Assembly (NCBI RefSeq): GCF_026745355.1
Contig: NC_079205.1
Location: forward strand, 35,883,660-35,947,659
Length of the DNA stretch: 64,000 bases
Direction: 5' to 3'
DNA from: Beta vulgaris subsp. vulgaris
Lineage: Eukaryota; Streptophyta; Magnoliopsida; Caryophyllales; Amaranthaceae
Part shown: in pieces, positions 46,745 through 59,625 of the stretch
How positions within the stretch are numbered: the first letter of the stretch is position 1
Layout: each line of letters starts with the position of its first letter
Translations under genes and position numbers: made by a program
The notes under the pieces: generated by a model
What the model saw: the letters and a program-made list of their open reading frames with translations, nothing else
The model's database searches: none
What the model was told of the DNA's origin: nothing

Positions 46745-47456
46745 CAATCTGTCTTGTGTGGACCTGGTTCACATTAAAAATGGCGTGGACCAGGCCTAGA
46801 CACGTGCTCTACTACAAACTAGTCACTCCCGCTTTCCAAAATCTGCGCGATTTTCTCTTTCTTAAATAAGATTCTCTCGCCCTAAAATTTTAACAAAAAC
46901 AGTTGTTCAGAACAAACATACACTATATCATTTTAAAATACACTATATTATGTCAAAATACAGTATCATGTCAAACACTATAATGATCGATTATGATAAT
47001 TTTGTGTAATATACAAATAAACTACACTATAACATTTAAAAATACACTATATTATGTCAACACACACTATATCATGCAACACTATCATGTCAAAAAACAC
47101 AGCAAAATACTATCATGTCAAAATGCACTATATCATTTCAAAATACACTATATCATGTCAATATACACTATAACATGCAACATTATCATGCCAAGAAACT
47201 CTAAAAAAACACTATGATTTTAAAATACACTATATCATTTTAGAATACATTATATTATTTCAAAATACACTATATTGTTTTAAAAATACACTATCAGAAG
47301 AGTGGAGTTATTAGAGGAGAGAGAAGTTATCAGGAAAGAGAAAAGAGCAGAAAACTGAACGCGGCAAAAACGGAAAGTTGTAATCATTAAAACTCACGTG
47401 AGATGGATAAGGTGTACACTAAGTTGGTGTGCACCGGGTTCATATGAGTTTCTTTC
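46745..47456. mobile_element. Mutator-like element with ACTATATCA repeats, copy 2
   Basis: Starts CAATCTGTCTTGTGTGGACC and ends TTCATATGAGTTTCTTTC, with the 9-bp duplication outside. It has the same two end palindromes as copy 1 and diverged AATACACTATATCATTTTAA units inside. It also has about 300 bp of extra sequence. Non-coding. Confidence 0.85.
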
Positions 47457-47465
47457 GTGATTTGT

Positions 47466-47818
47466 TTGTAAATCATCGTTTGAATTTATCCGTTTTTTCA
47501 GTTTGCAACAATTGCGAGAGTGTATTAAAGCAATATTGTACGTAAAAGTATAGAAGAGACTTTTGTACCGTTTAGGTATTTGTATATATCTCAATTACTT
47601 GTACAGTTCCCACCATGATGCTAATATACACAAGATTGGAGTAAGAAAAATTATTGTAATTGATTGTTAAGTGTAATTTATTCCCAATTTAAGAAAAAGT
47701 ATAATCATTAGAAAAGGAAAAAAAAAAGACCATGAATCAGATTATAGACTTTCGAGTTTGGACTATATGCCACCTTCAAACCCATCTCTTGACCTCTGCG
47801 GTTCTGCCATAATGATTA
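47466..47818. other. Probable 3' LTR fragment of copia, no gene
   Basis: Contains a PPT-like TTGCGAGAG followed by TGTATTAAAGCAATATTG, the expected PPT-LTR junction of the copia upstream. The LTR end was not determined. Confidence 0.45.
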
Positions 47819-48429
47819 CTAGAATTTTTTGCACGCGATGCGTGCTTGAATTTTTTTTCAAAACATAAACTCGATTTTCTTCGGCATAAGAGTCAAAATT
47901 CGAACATTAGATATACGAAGTATAATTGTTTTTAGTTGCAAAATTTGATTAGTTTAGCTTCTGTCACTTAAGTCTCTCACCATTCTTTTTGTTTTGTTTT
48001 TTTGTTTTTTTTTTTTTTTTACTTTTCAAAGTTAAATTCTATGAACAAAATAGAAATTTTATTGAATTTATATATGGTTTTTCTAATATTATAATTTTTT
48101 AGTTGATTTTTGAATTAAATACAGTACTTCATAAATTGTAAAGAAAGTAGACACTTTGATTTCAAGTCAATTTTTTCATAGGTCGTAGTTTGTAAGTGAA
48201 TTTTTAAGTTTTTGTAAAGTTTCCTCATTTTAGTGATTTGCATAACGTAATTATGCAATTTTATGATTTTAGTTGACTTGTGAGTGATTGTTATAATTAT
48301 ATTTTTGATATTTTTGTTTGAAGCCCCCTTTGATTTGTAAGTGAATTTGTAATTTAAAATGGGAAGGGGGTAACATAGTCTCTTCATTCGGGGACACCAT
48401 AGCTTCACTCTTCCCTTATATAATAGAGA
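47819..48429 (-). mobile_element. Small Helitron, minus orientation
   Basis: On the minus strand it ends CTAG before a T. The hairpin GCACGCATCGCGTGC (47831-47845) lies 8 bases inside. It begins TCTCTATTATATAAGGGAAG after an A. 611 bp, non-coding. The same hairpin family is at 59626-60152. Confidence 0.8.
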
Positions 48430-48649
48430 TATGTTGTACTTTAATTCTTAAATGATATTTTACATAAATTTTTTTACCTTGATAATTAATCGTTATCATA
48501 TAATAGAAAAAAATAGGTCCAAATATATGTGAAAGTTTCATTATATATAGGAAACACTATAAAAAAGTAAATAATTTTTTTCCTTGTCTAACTTCTAAAT
48601 TCTAATTTCACTACAAATACACCTCTATTTTTTATCATGACCCACCATT

Positions 48650-48912
48650 AATTGTGAATGGTTCTTGAGAATAGTGATTTGTAAGTAAATTTTTGTAAAT
48701 GTTTTTGTATGTATTGACGTTCTAGGTTATTAGCTAGTTTTAGTTTGTATGTTAATTTTAAATTTTAATAAAGTTTCCTGATTATTTGAGTGATTTGCAC
48801 GATTTTTATAACGTGATTTGACATTCCTTTTGTAATTTAGAAAGGGAAGGGGGGCAATATAGGCGTTTCAAAAGAGGACACCGTTGCTCCCCCTTCCCTT
48901 ATATAATAGAGA
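48650..48912 (-). mobile_element. Truncated Helitron fragment
   Basis: The right end TTCCCTTATATAATAGAGA|T and the preceding 250 bp resemble the 5' half of the Helitron at 47819-48429. The hairpin end is missing. Confidence 0.55.
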
Positions 48913-48932
48913 TTAATACTTATATAGTTATA

Positions 48933-48963
48933 CTAGTTTTTGGACCCGTGCAAAAATGCACGG
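48933..48963 (-). mobile_element. Helitron 3' terminus (other family)
   Basis: Minus-strand CTAG terminus with the hairpin CCCGTGCAAAAATGCACGGG at 48944-48963. The other end could not be located. Confidence 0.5.
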
Positions 48964-51825
48964 GAACTTTTTTGTTTAATAAGCATGTTTATATACCAAC
49001 TACAGTAAAAACATATAAAAGATTCTCTACGTCCACTCGATTTAATATACGCTTATGTACTACTCGAAACTCAAATGAGTTTAACCATTACATATTAAAT
49101 TAATAAACTTTGAACGATGTATTGAAATACAGAATAATCCTATACATATTTAACCAAAAAAAAGCATCAATGATGCACTTTACACAGAAAGACAAAAAAT
49201 GCTCCTTTATGTTAATTATGAAGTTGTTTTGCAAATACATGACACTCTTAGGTTGTAGAAGACTTATTTATATATGTCATTAGCTGTAATATTAGACATA
49301 TCATGTTCTTTCTCACAAATCAGTATTATTATACACTTTCTACCCGTGACTTTAGAAATGACCAATAAATTGGCTATGGCTGAAAACCGAACTTGGGATA
49401 CAAACCCATATGTGATAGGATATCTTTGACTTTTATTTATAATCATTGCAAAACACAATTCAAGGGAAATTTTGTTCCATTTGACAGAATGAGTGTCATA
49501 CGGGTATAAGTATAATACCATACTACTCCCCTTTCCTTGACATACTCAGCCCCCTTTAAATGATTCTCTAGAAATACCAAATATAGTTTTCTACTATATA
49601 TATAGTTGATATAGGATCATTTCCCTTTCCCCAGCTAAAAAAGTAATGTGATTGATTTTCTTGTTGCTGGCTCCTTGAGCCACCCCGTGTCCTTGCCACC
49701 ATCTGATTGGTTGTTTTTCCATCTTTTTTTATTCTCATTTTTGTAGTGTAATCTCCTTTTATTTGGAGCCCCTTAGCTTGAACATGTCTATGACATCGAA
49801 GATGAATGTTCGATTATCCATGTACCGCAATTAACCAAATTTGGTAGAAGAAATACGCTACCCATTGATAGAAAATATGACTTGTTTTGTAGAAAATTAA
49901 ATAGATCATAATTTACGTTTAATAAAAATGCATGGGATGAGATAGCCCGTGCAATAAAAAAAACTCAAACGGCATGAGATAAATACATCACGTTGATGTC
50001 ATTATTTGTATAATCCATGTTATTTAAAAGTCATTAATTTTACTCAAACAAAATTATGGTTTTTCTTTAAAGAATTATAAGAGAATAACATAAATAACAA
50101 TGATTACCATAACTATCATAACTTACTAATAGAAAGTGGTCCTACTCGACCAAAATGCACACTAAACCACACCTCTATTATGCAACTTAGTAAAATTACA
50201 ACTTAGTAAAATTAGAATTTAGCATATACTATTTTTCATATTGTTTTGCCCTACTCAATGTAAACCAACCTTAAACAGAAACCACCATCATCCCTTTAAC
50301 TTTATTCCCATAGCCACCCCACTAATCATACAATAAACTTCAAATTGAACAAAAATATTGACTTAAATTTATACTTGACATTCACCTATCGCCTATCTCT
50401 AGAACAAAGGGGTATTATAGACATTTATTTAGTTCTACTATAAAAATCATGATATGAATATATACGTGTTAAATAAATTTAACACGCCAAGTTTGAATTT
50501 GTCAATATTTAAACTTACAGTATGATTAATACGATTCGATAAGTGTCAATAGAATAACCAACCCATTTCTTTACATTTGAAAATTTCATGTGATAGAATA
50601 GATCTAGTTCAATCTTGGTTATATGCATTAGTTCTAGGTGATTATGCTCCACTTATGATGAAACTAATTTTAATTATGTTATAATCTTAACATATATTTA
50701 TTGAGATATAAAGAGTTTTCTAACTTTCTTCCTTCTTTAATATATCATAATTGCATAAAGGAAATCTCCTAATCATCTACGAACTTTATTTAAGTTATCA
50801 AATAGTTACCTATTTTTCTTCTCATCGAGATCTAAGGAATTCCTTAAATCTGAACCATAATGTTATGATTTTATCAACTGAACTTTTCTTTGATCTTTTT
50901 TGTTTTTTGACTAAAATTATCTTCATAATCTCTTGTGTTCCTTCACCAAGTGATATCTACCATTTTGTTTGATGACTCAATTTTTTAGCTTCATTGAAAA
51001 ATTCTCTAACTTCATACCATGTGGCTTCAAGGATTTTGTTTTAGATATAAAGATATTATAATTCAAAAAAATAAAATTAAATACATACTTTATTTAATTG
51101 TTGTGTATAAATTTAATAAATTTTGATAGTCATTATTAACATCCATTTCAACCAACAATCACGATTTTCAAAATTATGAGTAGATAAAGGAAATGTTAAC
51201 ACAATAATCAATTATATTTATAAATGTGATCGATTATAATGAAAGTGAAAATAAGTTATCTATGGACTTTACCTACAAAAAATAAGAAATTTTTTTTTTA
51301 ATAATTGTATTACATATAACTATACCTTTACCTACAAAAAGTATGCATACTTACATTCCCACATTTTTTCGCTATCATAATGTTAACTTTCACCAAACAA
51401 ATTTAACAACAATCTTTCATATGGCAAGTTAAGCTCTCCCGGATATAACAAATTATGCAACTTAGACCCGAAATTTTAGTCATAGTATATTAACACACAC
51501 CCCCCCCACCCCACACACACATTTTATTCAATGCTCAATATGATTTAACCCAATTTCATTATATGAACATTTAATATATTCATTTCTTTTTTCTAGAAGA
51601 TTAATGAACATATAATATTTTCTGGATTATATAATTGTAAGACATAATTATACTTTTAGCTATGAAAATATGTATATGTATAATATACATAATACACTTT
51701 TCAAGTGTTTTCTCTCTGCAACATGAACTCTCCCCAAAAATTTATGGTCATCTTTCATGATATTTTTCATGATTTTCGTGATTGATAATGTATCATATGA
51801 TTCACCATATCATAAATGCTTTAAA
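48964..51825. other. AT-rich intergenic, no gene seen
   Basis: Only ORFs of 60-85 codons with no recognisable features. A CACACACCCCCCCCACC tract lies near 51495. Confidence 0.6.
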
Positions 51826-53267
51826 ATTTAGGGTGCGTTCTCTCAACCTGAATTCTCCTAAACCTAACTGACTATTCACCAAAATACATTTAAAATTGAA
51901 GTACGTGATGCATCCATACTTGATTTCCTATTTACGATCATTGTATGAACTTTCAATGTTGCACTATGATTCTGTAACCCAAAAAATATGATTGTATATA
52001 GGAATTCGGTAGAGTACATTTCATTCATTCAAAGGGTTTTTGCGTTCGTTAGCTACTGTATCACGCCTTGATGGTAATAGTTTGTTAAACAATATAGAAA
52101 CTTTTAGGCATATTATGTTGTGTTTAGTTCTCGATATTGCAACTTGCATATTACATAACCTAAATTTTTTTATAGCAATTCTTTTTCATATTATTATACA
52201 CATGTTTTATTTACAGATGATGAAGTGTAGGAGAGCCACTCAATATCGTTATCAAAACTGATATGCAATTACTATCCTTTCTAAAATATACTTATCTTAT
52301 TGGAAAGGAATGATAGATTCTAAGGGTTCTTTTTCATTATTTTATACTTGATTTATATATGGAATAAGAATGTGAAGATAAAAAAGCAACAAACTATGAA
52401 ATGTTGACACAAAATTTTTCTGGAATGGGGTAATAGACTAATAATGAAGCAACAAAATATGAATGATTCACCAAATGTTGTAGAGATTTATACAATTGTA
52501 ATAACTTAATCAATGCCTCATATAATGTGATAGCATATATGTTAATTTGACTAATGGGGAAAAATTGAATATTAATATAATTATGCATATCTCACAATAC
52601 CATTTATTATAAATTTGTAAATACTCAATTTAGAAGGTGCATTAGAGTGTATACCATGTCCTAAATGTAACCTAATCTATAAATTTGTAAATACTCAATT
52701 TAGAAGGTGCATTGGAACTGAAGTGAACTATTTACAACCGAATTGAACTGAATCGAACTGGACTGAAAATAAGTTGGGGAGAACATACCATAACTATCAT
52801 AAGTTTTACAGCACAACCATCCATTTAAAGTCTTAGATTTATACCTTCCATTTTTATTGTAATATTTGTAGATCTAATTTACTTCAACAGCATAACTAAT
52901 TTTCACGATTTTTTTTCTCTCTTGATCTACCTAATTACAGATTGTTTTACTTATCACTGTTGAAAGCCGGTATTAGTAAGTTTCTCTTTTTGTGAATTGT
53001 GATTCCTACAATCACATTTCAACCTCCATTGATAATTGCCAAACAAAATCAAGCGATGGATGATTAATGTCCTACAAATTAGGGGAGAGATTTGATTATT
53101 GATCAGAAGATGATATTGATGTTTATACTGATTCAAATTTGGAAAATTTATCAATCGTAGTATTATATGTCTGATAAATCTAAAGTCAACCTTATCAATG
53201 GTTGAGATCTATCAATTACAATAGCTATAATGCTCTGGTGATACTTGTTTCTATTTTCTCCTCTTTT
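51826..53267. other. Intergenic with a possible decayed GAACT-type MITE
   Basis: TTAGGGTGCGTTCTCTCAAC (51827) resembles the left end, and AACTGAAAATAAGTTGGGGA then GAACA (about 52762-52789) the right end, of the MITE family at 53271. A 37-bp direct repeat containing TTGTAAATACTCAATTTAGA occurs twice (period 69, at about 52610 and 52679). No gene. Confidence 0.45.
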
Positions 53268-53270
53268 TTA

Positions 53271-54114
53271 GGGCATGTTCTCTTCGGCATAAAACAGCTG
53301 AACTGAACTGAACTGATTGGAGTTGAACTGAACTGAACTGAACTAAATTTAATTGAATTAAATTTAATGTAATAAATATATAAATAATATTAAAAAAATA
53401 ATAATATGAATATTAAATAATAATTAATTATAATAATAAGTAATAATAATGAATAATAATAATACTAATAATAGTATTTTGGATATTTTTTAATGATAGT
53501 TATAAATAAATAATATTAATAATCATAAATTAATAATAATAACAATAATTAATAATAATTATTTTATATTATTTGTATTAATATATTAATACTTGATGCT
53601 GATTATATAATAACAATAATATCTAAGAAGTAAATTAATATTACTATTTTAATAATTAGATTTAATAATATAATAATATTTAGTAATTAAAAATAATGAT
53701 TGGATTGGACCGCGAAAATTGCATCATAAACCGTAAATCGCGATTTGATTGGTTTATGGGCTAAAAAACGTGGGTTATTTGCGCTTTGACCTAAACCATG
53801 TTCCTCCTAATAATAATACTAATAATAATGAGTAAAGCTATAATAAACAAAATAATATATAAAAATAATAATAATAATAATAATAATAGTAATAATTAAT
53901 AGTAATGATATAAAAATAAATAAATAATAATAATAAGAGTAATTAGTAAAATAAATTATACCGACATAATAATAATATTTAACAAAATGGTTATAAAAGA
54001 ATGGAGCTGAACTGAATTGAACTGAAGAGAGCTGAACTGAACTGAAGAGAGCTGAACTGAACTGAACTGAAGAGAGCTGAACTAAACTGAAATTAAGCTG
54101 GGGAGAACAGGCCC
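53271..54114. mobile_element. Harbinger-like MITE with GAACT pentanucleotide ends
   Basis: Starts GGGCATGTTCTCTTCGGCAT and ends GGGGAGAACAGGCCC, with TTA on both sides (53268-53270 and 54115-54117). GAACT pentamers lie at both ends and an AAT-rich core of about 650 bp lies between. Same family as 43545-43878, longer and in reverse orientation. Confidence 0.85.
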
Positions 54115-54117
54115 TTA

Positions 54118-54852
54118 TTATCTGTTATATCAATTACAATAGCTCGACCTTTGTTCCACAAAAGTTCAAAACCAAAAGTGCAAAAGTTGGTCTACAAATC
54201 TCGAGGATTAAGGGCGGATCCGGGAATTTGAATGAGGGATAACGTAATATTTATTGTGATAGTACCCGTTACAAAAAAAAAAAACTATTGAAGTACAAAT
54301 TAAGTGCTTGTTTAGTCCAGCGTCTGAAGTAGCTTTTTCCAAAATTTTAGTTTTCACATGAACTTGTATTTTCTAGAAAGTCTATAACCTTATCTTTAAC
54401 TTCCCAAAATAATAAGTAAATTTCTCCATCTTGCAGAAAGTTCTAAGTTTCATATTTTTTTCAACCAAACAATACACTTTGGCTTCTTCTTCTTCCTAGA
54501 AAATCTCACTTTTCATGTTTTGTTTAACCAACCAAACAATTAACAGCACCAAAATTTAAAAAGTTACAAAAGTGTCTTGCTTATAACACAAATACACAAA
54601 AAAATTCACAATTCACAACAGAATTATACAAAAAAAAATAATCACAATTCACTGCAGAAGTATTTTTAAAAAAATAAATCAAAATTCACAACATTACAAT
54701 TCTTGTCTATAGGTCTACAAATTTGGGCCCTTTTTTTTTCCTCACTTCAAATACAAAAACAATAACTATTTTTTCCCCTCAATAAGTACCGTACTTTAAT
54801 TATGATTTTAAGAAATTATAATGATCTTTAAGGATATGTTAGTCAAGTCCAC

Positions 54853-54854
<2 letters not shown>
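54118..54854. other. No gene seen
   Basis: AT-rich unique DNA. Confidence 0.6.

Positions 54855-54951
<97 letters not shown>
54855..54951. repeat. (ATT)n microsatellite, about 32 units
   Basis: Uninterrupted ATT run. On the minus strand it extends the STT3 fragment's frame as a poly-asparagine tail. Confidence 0.97.
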
Positions 54952-54952
54952 G

Positions 54953-55297
54953 TCCCATGGCAGCCATATGCTCACCAGACTGCACGTGTTGAAATCCAAC
55001 AAATCGAATTTGCATTGCCAACAACATTCCCACCACATACATACAATTGTACGCAATGTAGAGCCTCATCGAATATCGGCCCGTTATCAAAAGCACCAGC
55101 ACATACAAAGGTATCAAATTGATGATAAAAACATAGCCTCCCCAAGCTGAAACCATATAGAAGTAGCCGAAAGCAAACCCCAATGCCCAAGCAAGCGAAC
55201 CCGTATTAACTGCCTTAACAAAGAGATAAAAAGTGAACAGCAGAGCGAAAATGGCAACCCCTTCATTGTCATAAGACCCGGCAACTGATCTCGAAAT
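54953..55297 (-). pseudogene. STT3: STT3 oligosaccharyltransferase catalytic subunit, gene fragment
   Basis: About 115 codons on the minus strand match the membrane part of the STT3 catalytic subunit, which transfers the N-glycan to Asn in the ER. They run from [20 protein letters not shown] through [52 protein letters not shown] and [20 protein letters not shown] to MAAMG. The acidic DNE motif of the second luminal loop is kept. The frame is intact, but the fragment has neither the N-terminus nor the WWDYG domain. It begins after unrelated codons and runs straight into an ATT microsatellite, so it is a captured or retroposed piece and not a working gene. Whether the parent gene has introns within this span cannot be judged here. 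Confidence 0.88.
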
Positions 55298-56427
55298 AAT
55301 TTCTAACATGATTTGATGATAAGACGGTTTTACCATCTCATTTAAGAATATATATGGAGTCACTAATTTTAAAACTTTGTTGTTTGATAGATACATGTTT
55401 CCTCCTCTTTTTTTTTTTTTTAATTGTGACATTTTACTTATTTAAAATTTTTATATCGACTTTTTATATTTCTCCTACCACATGATCTCAATTTTTACGA
55501 TCTATATCTATTTCTTTCCTTTATACGTCACTTACTTTAATAATGTTTTCAAAAGATGACAATATAATAATAAAGAAATAAAGAAAGTACAAAAGTTTGT
55601 GTTAAATAGTTGAGTAAAAATATATACGGCTGAAAAAAAGAAATTGAAGGTTCAATCCATGACTTCTCCATCTTTATGAAGATCCTCCAGTAAAATAGCA
55701 TGAGTTGGGTCAAGGGTATAGCTAACATGTCTATCACGTTTTGTGCCACGCATGGAGTGAGATGATGGAAGGTAATAGGCTAATAGCTGACGCAGTGTGA
55801 ATGTGTGATTGTACAATTCCACTTGATTTGTCTAAACAATCATGAAACCATCATTTATTTGCTCCTTGAAAATAGTTTTTTTTTTCTTTGTTTATTAAAC
55901 TTAAGAGTTGAATTAGTCATATATTAAATCTTTTTTCATCCATTATGTACCATTATTCTCATTCCTAAAGTAGCTTTTTCCCAACATTAATTGTTTATCC
56001 TTCATGTTTCACTTTTCTTAGTTCTCGTAAAAACAGACAAATAAATACTATATTATGAAACGGCGGAAAGAATAGTCCTACTAAAAAATTACAATGTGGT
56101 GGATAAACGACTAAATTCCACGTGTTACAACTAACACGTATGGCTCCAGGTGTCAGAACACTGGAAACCCAACAAAATCTATCAACCAAAACTAAATAAC
56201 ACTTTCACCAAAAAAAAAAAAAAAAAAAAGTAAACAACACAACTTATTGAGCTTTGTTTGTTTAAACTTTGAAGAGTCTGTGTCCTGTGTTAGTCTCCTG
56301 CACTTGTTTCTTTCATAATTCATTCCTTGAAGAAAATCTAAAAATGACCAACTACATTACTTCATCTCAATTCGTCACTTTCTTCCTAAAGAAATCTATC
56401 CCACTTTATTCACCTTCCATATTAAAA
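55298..56427. other. No gene seen
   Basis: AT-rich. A poly-A run lies at about 56210-56229. Confidence 0.6.
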
Positions 56428-56519
56428 TAACTCCTCATCATCATCATCTTCATCTTCATGCATGTCCACTATCTAACTCCTCATCATCATCATCTTCATC
56501 TTCATGCATGTCCACTATC
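56428..56519. repeat. Perfect 46-bp tandem duplication
   Basis: CTCCTCATCATCATCATCTT...ATGCATGTCCACTATCT occurs twice at a 46-bp spacing (56431 and 56477). 46 is not a multiple of three, so the duplication changes which upstream ATG is in frame with the ORF that follows. Confidence 0.95.
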
Positions 56520-56901
56520 TATCTCCTCCAACAATCTCATAAACAAAAGAAACTCCAACTCCCACCCTACATTAATCCTACCACCTCGAGCTACCGCCAC
56601 TTCCACCACTGCCACCACGCCCATGTGCATGTCTTCAACACCGCCGGAGTTCTCTTCAAGGCGTACACGAGAGGTAGACCCATCAACACCACCTGAAATG
56701 CCGCAAATTTCGACGACTCCAGATGAGTTCATCATCCCAAATGAACCAGATATTAAACCGCCTGTGCCGCCTCCGAACCCGATACCGAATCCGCCAGGTC
56801 CTGATCTTCCGGAACATCCCATTTCGGAATATGCCTCCGGTCAAATGCAAAAACATAGTGAGACTTCCTCAAAATCTCATCAACCAGTAAAAAGAACATA
56901 A
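56458..56901 (+). CDS. Hypothetical proline-rich small protein
   Basis: A 147-codon ORF. The first about 50 residues (His-rich, from CATCAT repeats) look like translated leader. From MCMSSTPPEFSSRRTREVDP (about residue 56) the composition becomes protein-like: STPPEMPQISTTPDEFIIPN, then PPVPPPNPIPNPPGPDLPEH and PISEYASGQM. A start at that internal Met, giving about 92 residues, seems more natural, because the first ATG joins the frame only through the 46-bp duplication. Proline-rich and acidic, no membrane segment or domain I recognise. It stands alone, with no neighbours to suggest a role. Confidence 0.4.
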   Translation: MHVHYLTPHHHHLHLHACPLSISSNNLINKRNSNSHPTLILPPRATATSTTATTPMCMSSTPPEFSSRRTREVDPSTPPEMPQISTTPDEFIIPNEPDIKPPVPPPNPIPNPPGPDLPEHPISEYASGQMQKHSETSSKSHQPVKRT

Positions 56902-58259
56902 TGGATCAGTTGAAATAGTAGGGTCTATTGGAAGATAGATGGTTGAGATATGTTAATCCAAATTGGTAATTCTACGCATAGTTGAAGGACTTACCAATCA
57001 AAATGAAGTAGAAGAGTGAAGCTTCATCTTTCGTTATGGAAAGAATATCAGATATATTCTTGATATCGCGTTCTTGACAGTGACGGATAGCAGCTTCAGT
57101 AATGACCTTGTAAGGTTTCTAACACAATGATAAAGGTGAGAGCACAAATCAGTTCAAGCTTTTGTTTTAGCAAGTAAGCTCAGGTTAAATTAGAAAAGGT
57201 GGATATATCCATTTCAGTTAGAAAAAAACTGACATTTTCATGTTAAACTTTTGCTTATTATCTTGGAGCGAGGGATATGTGATTACGTCTTAGTGTAAAT
57301 GTGGCGTGTGTATCCATACATGATAAACAGATTAAACACCAGTTGTTACCCAATCCGGAGTTCCTTAAACAGTGAAAACAATTAAGAAGCATCTAACACC
57401 TAATCCAAATTGATCATTGCATTATAATCACACGATAAAAAAAATTATATTCATTGTATTAAACATCATAAATTCACAATGCTAAGACAAGCATTCCAAA
57501 TCTAAAACTTTTACATTAAGTACAAAAATATAGTTTATTTGAATGCCCTCTCTCCTCTTCCACCGTGGTTTGCTTCTAAATTCCAATGTTTAGATGAACT
57601 CTATCATTAATCTATGCTGCTCCTGATGTGGTGCTCGTGGGTTTTCTCTTTCCTCTTCTTCGTGGACTACCTGCAGTTGCATTGCTACTGTTACTGACTT
57701 GCAATTGTTGCTTCTGAATTTTATCTCTCATCTTCCACCGTCGTCGTTTGCTTCCAATGTATAGTTGTTGCAGTTGGATTGTTGTTGTTGTTGCTTCTCT
57801 GCGTGCCACTGTGGTTCAGTTCTATTGTGCGTTGTGGTGGTTTTTGCAATGATTCATAGATTTCAATTGACCCTATTTATATCAATTCCATGCCAAAACG
57901 TATGCAATAAGCTTCAATACATATTCAGTGGAAATTTGTAATAATTAGCTGAGATCATGGAAATGTGTATAATTAGCGGAAATCATGGACATGGAAATCA
58001 TCCTTGATTGATATTTTGATTTCATTACCATATATATGAATTAGATAGGCAAAATCGGATGTACATAAAATTAGAAAGAATAAATTCAGAAAGGAATAAA
58101 TCGGACATGGAAATGCTACTGTTTCCTTAATTATATAGATTACGTATCAATTAAAATCCGTAATTGACGTCAATTATATAGATTACTGAATCAATTATAT
58201 ATGCGTGATTAAGGGAAGGAATATGTGTGATTAAGGGAATTTCATATTCTTTGATTGCC
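56902..58259. other. No convincing gene
   Basis: A 65-codon minus ORF (57612-57809) is rich in Gln, Thr and Arg from GTTGTTGTT repeats and is not supported. Confidence 0.5.
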
Positions 58260-58395
58260 TTGACACGTGGACACTCTAATTGAGCTTCAAAAAAATACTG
58301 ATCAAAGGAGCATGCCACGTCATGCCACGTGGGATTAAAAGCTCTAACTTTGCGACACGTGGCCTGAAGGATTCTACTTTAAATATATATATAGA
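58260..58395 (-). mobile_element. Possible Helitron 5' end
   Basis: On the minus strand TCTATATATATATTTAAAGT follows an A, with GGCCACGTGTCGC close behind, like the start of the Helitrons at 23416 and 60469. CACGTGG occurs three times. No 3' terminus found. Confidence 0.35.
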
Positions 58396-59625
58396 TGTGT
58401 TGGAGTGATAATAACATTTGCGTTTACTTTTAGATAGTTGATAGATCGAAAGCAAGGGGAACAATATCCCCTTCTTTGATTTGTTTTAATTTTTATTTTT
58501 TCCACTACACCATATTATAAATATAAGCATTTGAAAATACTGCCCCTCCAGCGAATCAGAGTGCACAGTTAGTGCCTACATTTTTTTTACATAAACGGAA
58601 AAGAAGGGTACATTATTAAAGACTAGCTTTTAATGTACGTGGTGTGTGTGACAACATTTCTTCCAAATCATACTACTACTTCCCTAATCATCATATTCAT
58701 ATTTCTGAATTTCACGCAATATTTTTTCTCACTCTATTCAATTGAACATCATCTTAACCAAGTTGCAGAGTTGGCTTTGACAGTCATTGAAGTGGCTTTC
58801 GCTCTGCCCGTCATGGATCGCCGAACTTGCTTGCGGTCATGCCCCAAGCTCTGCAGTTTATGTTGAAATTCGATTATGTGCACAATTTTTTGACCTTAAT
58901 ACATGGGTTTAAGTATTTTTTTTTTATTTTCCCCATATTCGAGTTCTCATATTATGTCTCAATTTTTTTAATGTTTGGACACAAATATTAAAGTTATATT
59001 AACAAAATTTGATTTTTTGATTTTGATATATGTGTTTAAGTATTATTTTTTTCTCAAAAATCTTTTTAATGTATGGGCACAAAAACAATTCGAGTTCTCA
59101 TATTTTCTCTCAAATTTTTCATATCCAGGACACGAATATTGAAGTTATTTTTGAAGAAATTGCATTTTTTTCGACCATTTATGATGTAATTATAATTTGA
59201 ATTTCAACTATCTTTGAATTAAATTTTAAATAAATTGTAATTTAAGTTAATTTTGTTTTTTAGGAAAAAATATAATACAACACATATTCCTAACAATTAC
59301 TGTAATTTGAGTTTAACTTTACTCGGACATAGTACATATTTTTAAGATTTACTGGACATAGAACATCACCCATAATTTTATTTATGTAATTTTTTATTGT
59401 TTATAGTATTAATGTTTGATAAGTTCTTGATTATGAATCTTTTTAAATGAATTTTTATTATTGGCAAGTTTATATGATTGAATCTTATATGAGTTGATTG
59501 GGTTTAAATTTGATTTGATTGATATCTTTATTTTGGCAAGTTTATGCATGGAATTGAGATTGTTTAGATGGCCAAAGGACATAAGTAAATTCCATGAGAG
59601 ACACCATTACTCCCCTTAACTTATA
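58396..59625. other. No gene seen
   Basis: AT-rich. The 77-codon ORF at 58633-58866 has a hydrophobic start and four late cysteines, but nothing else supports it. Confidence 0.5.

Noticed and set aside
57612..57809. 65-codon basic minus ORF
   Set aside because: Composition follows from TTG and CTT repeats; no domain or context.
58633..58866. 77-codon ORF with hydrophobic N-terminus and late cysteines
   Set aside because: Cysteine spacing fits no known peptide family and there is no promoter support. Kept only as a remark.
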